Assembly (NCBI RefSeq): GCF_015687175.1
Contig: NZ_JADPQG010000003.1
Coordinates: forward strand, 558,001 to 622,000
Direction: 5' to 3'
Source of the DNA: Reinekea sp. G2M2-21
Lineage (GTDB): Bacteria > Pseudomonadota > Gammaproteobacteria > Pseudomonadales > Natronospirillaceae
DNA length: 64,000 bases
The notes beneath the pieces were generated by a model. That model was not told the origin of the DNA and ran no database searches. It worked only from the letters and a program-made list of their open reading frames with translations. Position 1 is the stretch's first letter. Every line of letters starts with the position of its first letter. Below, in pieces: positions 6,440 to 15,856 of this stretch. The position numbers and the translations under genes were made by a program.

Positions 6440-9400
6440 ATGATCTACAAAACCAAACTGCTGACATCGGCTGTACTGATGTCTTGCGCGACGCCTTTGT
6501 GGGCACTCGATTACAACGATGCCTATTGGGCAACACCGAATACCAATGCGGATTTCGTGGACCAATTCGACGGTAGTACGCTTGACCGCAGTAAGTGGAA
6601 GGTAGAAAGCGATGTGTTTGTAAACGGTGAGGATATCGATTACCAGGATGTAGAATTCCCGGCGGCGGATTGGACCATTCGTACCGGTCAGCCGGATGCC
6701 GGTGCGACCGATGGGGCGGTGCTGAATTTAAAAGCGCGCTTTATGGACGGTGAAATTCAGGATTACTACAACAAAGATGGTAAACCGTTGTTCATACGTT
6801 CCGGTCGAATTGAGTCGCAAATTACCGACGACACTACCTTTACCTACGGGAAGTTTGAAGCACGAATTAAGATGCCACCGGCCCGTCATGCGGAGTTTCC
6901 AGCCTGGTGGTTGTTAGGTAATTACCCGGATGTGGGTTGGACGGCGTGTCAGGAATTGGACATTGTCGAGTTCACTGGGGCGAATCCAGATTTACTGCCG
7001 CAAACCTTTTGGACAGCGCCTTACACGGTACACGGTGGCGTTGGGCTGTCGTATCAGAATCTGGGCATTCCAGAGCCGAGCAACAGTTACAACACGTTCG
7101 GTGTGATTAAAACGCCGGACAAGGTGGAGTGGTATGTGAATGGCGTGCTGACGCAGACGTTTTCACGTGAGAACCAGGGGGACGATCAACCCTGGCCTTA
7201 TGTCACACCGATGCGGATGATTCTGAACCACGCCATCAGCCATGTGGAGTGGCCGGACGTGGGTCATTACCTGAAATGGTCAACCGATCCGAATGTGGCG
7301 AATGCGACGGGCGGTTCGTATGTGGATGCGCAGGGTGTACGTCAGTACGAATACCTCGATGTGGCCGCGATGGATGCCAACATCGGTCGCGACGGTACCG
7401 ACTTCCTGATCGACTACGTCGCCCATTGGCCGCTGCCAGCGTCGGAACCGACAGCGAAATACGTGGACGATTCCAAGTCCAGTTTTTTCCGGGAGAGCAA
7501 CAACACAAAAGGGTTTTATAATCTGAAAGGTTGGTTGGCGCCGGTTGCGGTAACGGGCGATGCGTACCAGGATACGGGCTACCCGGATGAATTGCGCAAT
7601 AACGGGCCGGACAACGCGGCCGACGGTTATGTCGGTTCGAAATGGGCAACGCCGGCCGACGATGAATTGCACTGGATCGATATCGATTACGGCAGCGATA
7701 AGCTGATCGATTACCTGTGGATTGAATGGGGTTGGAACCTGCCAGCAGCGTACGACATTTATGGCAAGCGCGACGGCGGTCAGTGGGAGTTAGTGACCAC
7801 CCGCGAACAAACCAGCACCAGCTGGGCGACGCACACCATGCCTATTCAGAAAACTTTCCGCCAGTTAAAACTGGTCACCAAAGGGCGGTTGGATAAGGCC
7901 AACCCGATCTGGCTATTGGAAGTCATGGCCTTTGAAGATGTGGCCGACCAATACCCCATGCCTGCGGGCACCGTGATGAAAGACCCTGCGGTTAACGTAC
8001 TCGACAATGGCGATTTCAGCTCAGGCATACAAGGTTGGACACGCGAAGCGTTTAACGGCGCGGACCCGGTGTTTAACACAGAGTCCGGTGCGGCGGTGTT
8101 AAGCCTGACCAATGCTGGCGCGGACGAAGGTTCGGTGCAGTTGCATCAATCTGGGTTTACGCTGAAGCGCGATTACCGTTATGAATTGAGTTTGGATGTG
8201 ACTTCAGACGCGGCACGCGAATTCGTGGTACGGGTATCGCAGGACGACCTGAATCCTTCTCCGGCCATGACCGCGTTGAAAGAAACAGTGTCGTTAACCG
8301 GCGTACCGCAACACCTGACGTTCAGCTTCGATTACACCGGAATGAATGCACCGGGTCGCGTGGCGTTTTTAATGGGCAACCTCGGTACAGTGGGTTTGAG
8401 TCTCGACAATGTAGTGCTGCGACGTACGGTTTACCTGGGCACGGGTTTACCGAGTGTGGCGGCTCTGGATGCGACCAATCTGGTCAGCACCAGCGCGGGT
8501 TGGGAAAACGAATGGTGGGGTGTTGCCAGCCGGGCGATAGACGGTTCACTGGCGACGCGTGCCAGTGGTAACGACGGTGTTGCCGAAGGGCAAGACCTGT
8601 CCTTGAAGGTGCGCATTCCGGAATTTTTTGAAATTACCGAAGTGTTGGTGGCGGGTGACAATTCACCAGAGCGCAGCCTGGATCAGTTCAAGGTGAATTT
8701 TGGCAACAACCAAACCATGCTCGATTGGACACCCAGCACGACCGATGGCGTTTATGAGTCGTTCTCGCAGTTCGCGCAGTCACCTGCAGTCGGCGAACGC
8801 GATTTCGAGTTTTTCTTCCGGCCACCGGCTGGCGGTTTGGTTGAGGTCACCGACGTGCAGTTGATGGCGATCGACCACAAACCTTACCGGGTGTATGTAT
8901 TGCCACTCACGGACGGCGGCAGCATCAGCCCGGCCAGTGGTGCACGCTATGCCATGACGAAAACCGATTCAGCTACCTACACGTTCAGCGCCGACCCCGG
9001 GAAAGTGGTGGCCGATGTGTTGATCGACGGTGTGTCGGTCGGTGCGGTCAGTCAATTCACGCTGAATAACATTGATCAAACCCACACCATTGCCGTGAGT
9101 TTCCGGGATGATGTCACGCCACCACCGGGCCAGAACATTGCGTTGCTGGCGAGCGCCACCGCAAGCAGTGCGCTGCAACCCGTTGCGCTGATCAATGACA
9201 ACAGTGAGACCAGCCGCTGGGAATCCACCTTTGATGTGGCGACGGCCGACGTTGTACTGGACTTTGGCACTTCGGCGTCACTGACCTCCGCCAGCCTGAT
9301 GTGGGAAGCCGCGAATGCGGGCAGCTATAACGTGCTCGGTTCCAACGACGGTCAAACCTGGACTCCGTTGTACCAACACAGTGGCGGTCAATTTGGAGCG

Positions 9401-9931
9401 CGTACCGACACCTTCGCACTGAGCGGCAGCTACCGGTACCTGAAACTGGAATGTGTGTCGCGCAGTGCTGGCAACAACTGGGGCTACTCGGTATACGAGT
9501 GGCAGGTTACGGGTTTACTGAATGGCCCTGTCGACCCGGTGGACAAGCCACTCACAGTCAGCGAGGCAACCGCCAGCAGTGAAATGCAGGCGGCAGCGCT
9601 GGCGGTGGATGCCAACGCCGGTACCCGTTGGGAAAGTGAGCACGTTAACGACGGTCAATGGTTGCAACTGGACTTGGGCAGCGTGAAAACCGTGCACGGT
9701 TTAAACGTGAACTGGGAAGCGGCGAACGCTCAACAATATGAAGTGTTGGTGTCGACCGATGGTCTGCAATGGGATTTGGCGGCACTGAAAAACGGCGGTA
9801 CGTTTGGCAACCGTGAGGATTCGTTTGAACTTTCGGAGTCGGCCCGATACCTGCGTTTGAATATGTTACAACGCAGCGTCGGTAACAATTGGGGGTACTC
9901 CATTTACGAAGTCAGCGTGACCGGTTATTAA
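6440..9931 (+). CDS. Secreted GH16 beta-glucanase (laminarinase-type) with several carbohydrate-binding domains
   Basis: A 1163-residue secreted enzyme. The start at 6440 is chosen over the in-frame one at 6383 because it follows GGAGG and opens a signal peptide cut after TPLWA. The GH16 domain (about residues 30-340) carries the catalytic ELDIVE (Glu172, Asp174, Glu177). Then follow a discoidin/CBM32-like domain (about 370-510), a CBM4/9-like domain (about 530-670, NVLDNGDFSSGIQGW), a further discoidin-like domain, a bacterial-repeat-like module and two C-terminal discoidin/CBM32 domains (about 895-1025 and 1035-1163), each ending in NNWGYS(V/I)YE. GH16 enzymes with this set hydrolyse beta-1,3-glucans such as laminarin; agar or carrageenan cannot be excluded. 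A strong terminator follows. The AraC gene downstream may regulate it. Confidence 0.9.
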   Translation: MIYKTKLLTSAVLMSCATPLWALDYNDAYWATPNTNADFVDQFDGSTLDRSKWKVESDVFVNGEDIDYQDVEFPAADWTIRTGQPDAGATDGAVLNLKARFMDGEIQDYYNKDGKPLFIRSGRIESQITDDTTFTYGKFEARIKMPPARHAEFPAWWLLGNYPDVGWTACQELDIVEFTGANPDLLPQTFWTAPYTVHGGVGLSYQNLGIPEPSNSYNTFGVIKTPDKVEWYVNGVLTQTFSRENQGDDQPWPYVTPMRMILNHAISHVEWPDVGHYLKWSTDPNVANATGGSYVDAQGVRQYEYLDVAAMDANIGRDGTDFLIDYVAHWPLPASEPTAKYVDDSKSSFFRESNNTKGFYNLKGWLAPVAVTGDAYQDTGYPDELRNNGPDNAADGYVGSKWATPADDELHWIDIDYGSDKLIDYLWIEWGWNLPAAYDIYGKRDGGQWELVTTREQTSTSWATHTMPIQKTFRQLKLVTKGRLDKANPIWLLEVMAFEDVADQYPMPAGTVMKDPAVNVLDNGDFSSGIQGWTREAFNGADPVFNTESGAAVLSLTNAGADEGSVQLHQSGFTLKRDYRYELSLDVTSDAAREFVVRVSQDDLNPSPAMTALKETVSLTGVPQHLTFSFDYTGMNAPGRVAFLMGNLGTVGLSLDNVVLRRTVYLGTGLPSVAALDATNLVSTSAGWENEWWGVASRAIDGSLATRASGNDGVAEGQDLSLKVRIPEFFEITEVLVAGDNSPERSLDQFKVNFGNNQTMLDWTPSTTDGVYESFSQFAQSPAVGERDFEFFFRPPAGGLVEVTDVQLMAIDHKPYRVYVLPLTDGGSISPASGARYAMTKTDSATYTFSADPGKVVADVLIDGVSVGAVSQFTLNNIDQTHTIAVSFRDDVTPPPGQNIALLASATASSALQPVALINDNSETSRWESTFDVATADVVLDFGTSASLTSASLMWEAANAGSYNVLGSNDGQTWTPLYQHSGGQFGARTDTFALSGSYRYLKLECVSRSAGNNWGYSVYEWQVTGLLNGPVDPVDKPLTVSEATASSEMQAAALAVDANAGTRWESEHVNDGQWLQLDLGSVKTVHGLNVNWEAANAQQYEVLVSTDGLQWDLAALKNGGTFGNREDSFELSESARYLRLNMLQRSVGNNWGYSIYEVSVTGY

Positions 9932-10001
9932 TCCCCTGCAGTCGTAGCAGTGTTGTTTTAAAAAAGTTAATGCCGAAAGGCGTTAGCAAAAAGTCGTAGC
10001 G

Positions 10002-10033
10002 AAATCGGAACCCAAAGTGGTTCCGATTTTTTT
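10002..10033 (+). terminator. Rho-independent terminator after the GH16 gene
   Basis: Stem AAATCGGAACC / GGTTCCGATTT around a CAAAGT loop, running into a T tract. Confidence 0.85.
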
Positions 10034-10081
10034 GGTTCTGTGGCAAGGTGAGGCTCGATTTTAAGACAGTGAGGTTCGACG

Positions 10082-10861
10082 TTGTCTACCAGTAACGTCA
10101 TTGGTCTTTGGGCACTTATGCCGTTCCGTACCGGCAATCAACGCTTTGCGTCCCGTATCATAAAACCCAAACACGAAGAATTTGAAATTGTGCTGTCTGG
10201 TCGCGCCGTCTTTGAAAAAGACGGTCAGGAAACCTTGGTGGGTGCCGGCGATGTTATCTGGATGCACGAAGGCGAACAAACCATTCACAGTGACCCGGAC
10301 GGCACGCCCTATGAATGCGTGGTGCTGTCTTTTTTGGTGAAAGAAGCCCAACCGCCCAGCGATGGAAATTTGTATCGTTGGACAGGACCATTAACACCAA
10401 AGCAGTTTACCGATGACGCCCTGCACTGCCTGCAACGGTGCCGTTACGATTCGCTCACCTATTGCCATTACCTGTACAGTGCCTGCCGTTTGCACTTAGT
10501 GCCCTTTGCCGAAGCCAACCAACATGGCGGCAGCCGACTGGATGGTATTCTGAATTTTTTGCAAGTGAACATCCGCGAACATTTGAGCACCGAAAGCATT
10601 GCGGAAAATTTTAATCTGACCACCAATCAATTGAATTATCTGTTTCATCAGGAATTCGGTTTGCCGCCGTACCAATACTTAAAACGCTTGCGCCTGCAAC
10701 GCGCGGAAGCATACCTGACAGAGACCGACAAACCGGTCAAGTGGATCGCCTATATGTGCGGCTACCAAAGTGAAAGCGGGTTTATCCGAGCCTTTGGTAA
10801 AACACATCAAATGGCGCCGTTGGAGTATCGCCAATTGCACGGTAGCGCGTCATCAGCCTAA
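10082..10861 (+). CDS. AraC-family transcriptional regulator
   Basis: A 259-residue regulator with an N-terminal cupin-like ligand-binding domain (residues about 15-90; motif KPKHEEFEIVLSGRAVFEKDG) and a C-terminal double helix-turn-helix (about 155-250; NFNLTTNQLNYLFHQEFGLPPYQYLKRLRLQRAE, IAYMCGYQSESGFIRAF). The start is TTG at 10082, preceded by TGAGG at suitable spacing; an ATG 13 codons in is the alternative. It lies downstream of the GH16 gene beyond a terminator, so it probably has its own promoter. A sugar effector released by the glucanase is a reasonable guess, not shown by the sequence. Confidence 0.88.
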   Translation: MSTSNVIGLWALMPFRTGNQRFASRIIKPKHEEFEIVLSGRAVFEKDGQETLVGAGDVIWMHEGEQTIHSDPDGTPYECVVLSFLVKEAQPPSDGNLYRWTGPLTPKQFTDDALHCLQRCRYDSLTYCHYLYSACRLHLVPFAEANQHGGSRLDGILNFLQVNIREHLSTESIAENFNLTTNQLNYLFHQEFGLPPYQYLKRLRLQRAEAYLTETDKPVKWIAYMCGYQSESGFIRAFGKTHQMAPLEYRQLHGSASSA

Positions 10862-10960
10862 TTTTTAGGATCGCTTTAGATGTGGCCGTTCAGACAACCA
10901 CTATAGAATCCATGATGAAGGCTAGTTTGGTGCATTAAAAACGAGTCAGTGCTTGTTATC

Positions 10961-11001
10961 TCGACAGGGTTATCCCCATTTTCTGGGGATAACCCTGTCG
11001 A
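10961..11001. terminator. 18-bp perfect stem-loop between convergent genes
   Basis: TCGACAGGGTTATCCCCA (10961-10978) and its exact reverse complement (10984-11001) enclose a 5-nt loop TTTTC. It lies between the ends of the AraC gene and the peroxidase gene, so a bidirectional terminator is likely, though the flanking T tracts are poor. Each arm also holds a DnaA-box-like TTATCCCCA (one mismatch). Confidence 0.6.
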
Positions 11002-11063
11002 TAACAACACGGGAATGCAATATCGACCGCCTCTGCCGCGTTGTTCGTTTTGCGACCGGCGAT

Positions 11064-12563
11064 TTAAATCTGGGCGTCGAGTACTTGCCCGTCCGGATTA
11101 TCCAGAACAGGGTCGGCGTCCCAGGGTGTCAGGCATTCTTCGTCGGCGGCGCATGGGTCGGTCAGGCTGTGCAAGAAGGCCACCAGGTCGCGCTGTTCGT
11201 CGGCGCTGAGGTTGATGTCCGGCAAGCGAGGGGCGTTAGCGTCATTGGGTTGATTTCGCAACTCGGTGAGCGCACTGGCAGAGTGTGTTTGTGCATTGCT
11301 GTAAAGTTGCGCGCAATTATTCAAGTGTGAAAACTGCGGTAATTCACACCAGTCGCGGTTACTGAAAAAGCTGGCGACTTTCAGTTCAGGGTCGTTGTAA
11401 TGGGCCACGACGTCATCCAGGGTCGCGTAAGTGCCGGCATGTCCGTATGGCGCGGTGAGTGCCACGTTCAACAAAGACGGGGTGCGAAAGCGATAACGGT
11501 CGCGTCGTTGGCCAGTGAACGATTCCCGTCCGGTATCGCCATTGGTATTGTCGGTTAAAGGACCAAACTGAGGGAACGCTACCTGGTGGAAGCCTTCATC
11601 GGTAAAGGTGGGTCCACGGTGACACCGCACACAGTCGGCACCGCCGGAATTAACATCAGAGAAAAACAGTACCGCGCCGCGTTTCTGAGCGTCTGTTAAC
11701 GCGTTGTCGTCGCCACTGACATAAGTCTGAAAGGGCGAGTCTACAAACACCATACTGCGTTCGTATTCGCCAATGGCAAAGACGATGTTGGCAAAGGTTA
11801 CCAGTGTTTCTGCCGACGCATTGGAACCAAAAGCCTGCTGAAACTCATTCAGCCATTCGTTGCGGTCGAAGGCATCTGGGTGTGCGCCGTAACTGCCGAG
11901 GCGCTGTGCCAGGTGACTGCGCACCTCCGCCGTGGTGCTGTTAGCTGCAAAGCTGGTGTTGAGCATTTCATCTTCATTGACTACCGGAAAACCTGCCTGG
12001 GCGGCGGCCAGTGTGGTACCGGCGTTCGCGTCGACCTGATTAAAACCAGAGTCCGGCGTGCTAATGCTGCCCTGATCAATGAACTCAACGCGGCCATCCC
12101 AGAACAACCGCTCACGCCACAGGCCGGTATTAAAGACGGTTGGGGCGTTGCGGCCCACGGCGAAGTCATTGTTGGTGGCGCGGCGGAGTTCACCCAGAAT
12201 AGTGGCGTCTTCCGCGTTCACACCGATAGACACCGAAAGCGCATCCGCACCACCCAGTTCCGGGTAATGACAGCTGGCGCAGGCCACGTTCAAATCGCCA
12301 CTGAGTGACTGACTGAAAAATAGCTTCTTACCCAGCTGTGCGATGGGCGACTGAATGTCCGGCAGGTTGGCTGGAATTCGAATCGGCCGATCCAGGTTCC
12401 GCATGCTCAGTAACTGGCGCAATTCCGTGTCGTTCACACGTTCGCTCGTTGCGTTGTCGAGCGGGTCTTCGCTGTTGTTCGCCGAATCGGCGGCTTGCAA
12501 GATTTCATTGCAGCCTGTTAAAAACACAAGCGCGCTGGACAGCAGTAAGATACGCAACGACAT
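11064..12563 (-). CDS. Di-haem cytochrome c peroxidase-family lipoprotein
   Basis: A 499-residue exported protein with a lipobox (LTGC, Cys18), so probably anchored in the outer or inner membrane facing the periplasm. Two haem c motifs are present: CASCH (95-99) and CVRCH (311-315), with the spacing typical of CcpA/MauG-type peroxidases. These reduce hydrogen peroxide with electrons from cytochromes or small donors. It is longer than classic CcpA (about 325 residues) because of an N-terminal linker and insertions. The C-terminal segment has a CAADEECLTPW tail, perhaps a disulfide. The gene is monocistronic, convergent with the AraC gene. Confidence 0.88.
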   Translation of the reverse strand: MSLRILLLSSALVFLTGCNEILQAADSANNSEDPLDNATSERVNDTELRQLLSMRNLDRPIRIPANLPDIQSPIAQLGKKLFFSQSLSGDLNVACASCHYPELGGADALSVSIGVNAEDATILGELRRATNNDFAVGRNAPTVFNTGLWRERLFWDGRVEFIDQGSISTPDSGFNQVDANAGTTLAAAQAGFPVVNEDEMLNTSFAANSTTAEVRSHLAQRLGSYGAHPDAFDRNEWLNEFQQAFGSNASAETLVTFANIVFAIGEYERSMVFVDSPFQTYVSGDDNALTDAQKRGAVLFFSDVNSGGADCVRCHRGPTFTDEGFHQVAFPQFGPLTDNTNGDTGRESFTGQRRDRYRFRTPSLLNVALTAPYGHAGTYATLDDVVAHYNDPELKVASFFSNRDWCELPQFSHLNNCAQLYSNAQTHSASALTELRNQPNDANAPRLPDINLSADEQRDLVAFLHSLTDPCAADEECLTPWDADPVLDNPDGQVLDAQI

Positions 12564-12743
12564 AAGTCACCTCGGCATTCATTGATGGAATCCTTACTGT
12601 AATGGAAAAAACTTCGCAGATTGTGCAATGAATAAGGAAATAATGTGCAACCGCGCCGTGGCGGCGAACCGGTAAAAAAGCATGTCGTCGCCAAAGTGCC
12701 TGCGCTAAACTGCCCCGATCACTGTACGCACGTGGAAAACCAC

Positions 12744-13090
12744 ATGACCACCACCGCCAAACACGACGAACGCATGGCTAACATGATATTCGGCTCTGTT
12801 TACCCCATGAGAAGGGTCGCACCCAGGCAGAACTGGATAACGTTATAGAGTGGCTAACCGGGTTCAACCCCGCGCGGGTTCAACAACTGATTGCAGAAGA
12901 AGAGTCCTTTAAAACATTTTTTGAGCAGGCCACGTTAAACCCGAACGCACACCTGATTACCGGTTCAATTTGCGGTCACAAAGTACAAGACATTGAAAAC
13001 CCGTTAACACAAAAAGTTCGCTATCTCGATAAGTTGGTGGATGAGTTAGCCAAAGGCAAAAAGATGGAGAAGATCTTACGTACTGCCTAA
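12744..13090 (+). pseudogene. DUF2200 gene with internal deletion and frameshift
   Basis: The first 22 codons (HDERMANMIFGSVYPM) and, in another frame from about 12811, the remainder (KGRTQAELDNVIEWLTGF ... HLITGSICGHKV ... VRYLDKLVDELAKGKKMEKILR, stop at 13088-13090) are both clearly DUF2200. The join after GTTTACCCCATG lacks the expected residues between YPM and KGRT (about six codons) and shifts the frame, so the gene is broken. DUF2200 proteins are small cytoplasmic proteins of unknown function, about 115-120 residues. No start codon lies in the 3' frame that would give a useful product. Confidence 0.85.
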
Positions 13091-13165
13091 GGATCGGCAT
13101 TGTGATGGGTAGGGTTTTTTAAAGGGTATGCAAAAGAGAATTACATTTTAATAAGAGGATTTCTT

Positions 13166-13602
13166 GGAGGATTTTTCTTTCCAAGGGGAGATCTACCATG
13201 GTACCTACTTTTGCATTGGCATCATTCTTTTGAGATTTAGTTGGAAGATTGTCTCCGTCAAGGGAGGAACCCGTCCGACGATTCGGGCTCGGCCCTTAAC
13301 AATTCCAGCCGCATGAGTTGCCTTCAGGAGAGATATTTCTATAGTTGATTTCTGCTACACCTTCATTTGACCAACCAATCGAAAGCCATTGCCGATATCG
13401 GCGTAAATAACCGCTCCGTCGCATCTGCTTTGGCTGAATTAATTGGCAAGTCGCAACGGATTCAAGGGCATGGATGCCCTTGGAAGCGCCGCGCGTGCAG
13501 GGACGCACGCTCAAGCGACCGTTCGAAGAAAGTGACAATTAGGGCAGAATACCAAAGCGGGCGACAGAAGGGGGGTGCAAGGGGATCTCCCCTTGGAAAT
13601 AA
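13166..13602 (+). repeat. Dispersed repeat family 1, copy D
   Basis: Core 13400-13602 with all hairpins, preceded by the shared module TCTCCGTCAAGGG...CCGACGATTCGGGCTCG (about 13250-13292) and TCGAAAGCCATTGCC. An inverted copy of the right end (TTCTTTCCAAGGGGAGATC, 13175-13193) lies at the left, giving this copy terminal inverted repeats. Confidence 0.85.
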
Positions 13603-13800
13603 ACTTCCAATAAAACCATGCCTCAGAATAATGTTAATGATACAGATATAAGCGAACTACGCTTAAGAAATCAGCATCCATTCTTTCATTAAAAACCATT
13701 AACGAATCGTCAGTTCTGGATAATTCTTCACGACAATGAATGCGTAGTTGTACCAAGTTTCAAGGACTCCTGAAATTTTAATTTGGCTTCTAAGCAAAAC
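13603..13800. other. Gene-less stretch between repeat copy D and the HDOD gene
   Basis: I see no gene or clear regulatory structure here. It shares the string TTCTTTCATT..AAC.AT.AACGAATCGTC with the sequence that follows copy F (near 49816-49855), so flanking DNA may have moved with the repeat. Confidence 0.5.
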
Positions 13801-14676
13801 TTAAAATGTTATTCCCCTTACGGGTCCAAGTTCGTCCAGCAAGAAGGATTCGAGGTCTTGATAGTCATCGTCGCTCAACACAAAATGCGACAGTACCGCT
13901 TCCTGAACCAGGCTCCATTCATTATCTTCGGTCTGACGTCGATGCTTGCTCATGACGTTGTCGCAGATTTTGAGCAGCGCAAATAAGTCTTTGATCTGCG
14001 GGTCGATGCCCGTTTGCGTTAACAAGTCATGTTCGTGATGCATCAAAATAAATTGACAGATAATTTCCGGGAAGTGCCAACTGCGCGCGACAAAATAACC
14101 CACAATGGCGTGGTTGGTGTTGAGGCTGTCGTCTTCCAGTTCGGTAAATTCATGGTCGGCGTACTCATTAATCCGACGCAGAATTTCCTGATAATCGTTG
14201 AAATGCATAGAGAGAACCGGCAAACCGCAATTGTGAAATAAACCGGCACTGTAAGCGTATTCTTTGGGTAGACGGCTGAGCATATTTAAACGTTCAACGG
14301 TTAAAGACATGAGCGCGGCAATGTCTAACGACGTATCCCAATAGCGTTCCATCGAAATGCAACTCGGTTTGCCGAGCATGGCTTGCCGATATTCATAAAA
14401 TGCCACCAGGTTTACGACGTTGTCGACGCCTAATAACATGGCGGCTTGCACGATGTCGACGACGGTTTTGTTGAACCCGTAGATGGGCGAATTAATGGTT
14501 TTTAACACAAAGGCAGAGATGCCGACATCGGTCGAGATCAGGTCGGCCAATTTCTTCACAGAAAAATCTTTTTCATTTTGTCGCAGTTGCTGAATTTTAA
14601 GCAAAACCTCGGGCTGGGGCGGCACCATGAGCCCTTTTACAACATCTTTGGCTTTTTCTTCGGTGACATTAAACAT
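13801..14676 (-). CDS. HDOD-domain signalling protein
   Basis: A 291-residue HDOD protein (about residues 15-210; PPQPEVLLKIQQL, AFVLKTINSPIYGF, AAMLLGVDNVVNLVA, AYSAGLFHNCGLPVL). HDOD domains are inactive relatives of HD phosphohydrolases found in signalling and stress responses; the HD residues are replaced here (HN at the second site), as in the family. No other domain is seen. The start ATG at 14676 is preferred to the upstream in-frame start at 14835 because the extra 53 residues are basic, Cys-rich and not HDOD-like. It is monocistronic. Confidence 0.82.
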   Translation of the reverse strand: MFNVTEEKAKDVVKGLMVPPQPEVLLKIQQLRQNEKDFSVKKLADLISTDVGISAFVLKTINSPIYGFNKTVVDIVQAAMLLGVDNVVNLVAFYEYRQAMLGKPSCISMERYWDTSLDIAALMSLTVERLNMLSRLPKEYAYSAGLFHNCGLPVLSMHFNDYQEILRRINEYADHEFTELEDDSLNTNHAIVGYFVARSWHFPEIICQFILMHHEHDLLTQTGIDPQIKDLFALLKICDNVMSKHRRQTEDNEWSLVQEAVLSHFVLSDDDYQDLESFLLDELGPVRGITF

Positions 14677-14941
14677 CTGATTTTTCACTTTTTTCAGGTG
14701 ATGACGCAAATTGCGTATTGATCGCCGAGCGCAATATACCGGCAAAGAACGTGTCAGTAACCCGTTCAGCTTAGTACAGCACCCCCAATGCTGCACTCCC
14801 TCGAAAGGATTAGGTCGTTGGCTTATCCGCAGCACGCCACGTATAGCAACATATTAACTATGGATAATAGATATATATTATATTTTAACTATTATTAAGC
14901 TCGTCTTAGACTGGCACGACATTCAAAACCGAGTAACTTCC

Positions 14942-15856
14942 ATGCGATTTTTCCCACTAACAATCCTACTATGCCTGGCTTCCCTGACATGGGCTGATGA
15001 CACACGGAATGAACAGCCTCTTTCGTTCAGCTTTATCACCACCAGCTACGCCAACCCAACGGCAGAAGCCTTTCTCGTCAAAGGCGGTCGACTGTGGCAC
15101 CAACGAGCGCTGGTGCAAGGGGCGGTGTTGGTGCAACACAACGACAGCCTGTTCTTATACGACGCCGGTTTAGGTAAAAACATTGACGCGCAATTCGCGG
15201 AATTCTCCTGGCTGGGGCGCAAGATATTTGCCCACAGCGCGGTAACACCGGTCGCGGAGCAATTACAGGCGGCAGGCATTCCGCTCACGCAGATCGATTT
15301 TATCGTGCCTTCCCATCTGCATTGGGACCACGCCAGCGGTTTACCGGACTTTCCCGAGACGCCGGTCTGGGTGCAGTCACAGGAACTCGCCGCCGCCCGA
15401 GCCGGAACACGTCCGAGCTTTCTGCCTGAGACCTTAACGGAGTCCGTCAACTGGCAGGCTATTAGCTTACCTGCCCGTCCCTTCTTAGGTTTTGAGCGCA
15501 GTCTGGACGTGTTTGGTGACGGTACCGTGGTTCTGGTGAATCTGCCCGGTCACACCGCAGGCCAGCTTGGCCTGTATTTAGAGCTGTCGGCGAATGAGCG
15601 TTACTTTTTTATCGGCGATGCCACCTGGACTGTGAAGGGTATACAGAACAACAAAAAACGTTCCTGGCTGATTAAACGGCTGGTGAAATTAAATGATGAC
15701 GAACAGCAAACACAAGATACGCTGGATCTGCTGCATGAACTAAGCTTACAGGATCCGGATCTTGTGATCGTGCCGGTGCACGATGAACAACAGGTGGCAA
15801 CCTTGCCACAATTCCCTCAAGGACTTGCAGGGCCATTATGGAAATCAGAACCTTAA
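14942..15856 (+). CDS. Exported metallo-beta-lactamase-fold hydrolase (lactonase-like)
   Basis: A 304-residue protein with a signal peptide (cut after SLTWA) and a metallo-beta-lactamase fold. The zinc motif HLHWDH (125-130), a later GHTAGQ motif (His about 205), GDATW (Asp about 223) and a final His (about 278) are all present, so it should be an active two-zinc hydrolase in the periplasm. The layout is like AHL lactonase/AttM-type enzymes, but substrate cannot be read from sequence. Its last 19 bases overlap the start of the LysR gene, so the two are translationally coupled. An AT-rich stretch (14855-14900) upstream probably holds the promoter. Confidence 0.85.
   Translation: MRFFPLTILLCLASLTWADDTRNEQPLSFSFITTSYANPTAEAFLVKGGRLWHQRALVQGAVLVQHNDSLFLYDAGLGKNIDAQFAEFSWLGRKIFAHSAVTPVAEQLQAAGIPLTQIDFIVPSHLHWDHASGLPDFPETPVWVQSQELAAARAGTRPSFLPETLTESVNWQAISLPARPFLGFERSLDVFGDGTVVLVNLPGHTAGQLGLYLELSANERYFFIGDATWTVKGIQNNKKRSWLIKRLVKLNDDEQQTQDTLDLLHELSLQDPDLVIVPVHDEQQVATLPQFPQGLAGPLWKSEP

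Noticed and set aside
10961-11001. Origin of replication
   Set aside because: Only two one-mismatch DnaA-box-like sequences, both part of a palindrome, with no AT-rich unwinding region or dnaA/gidA-type neighbours.
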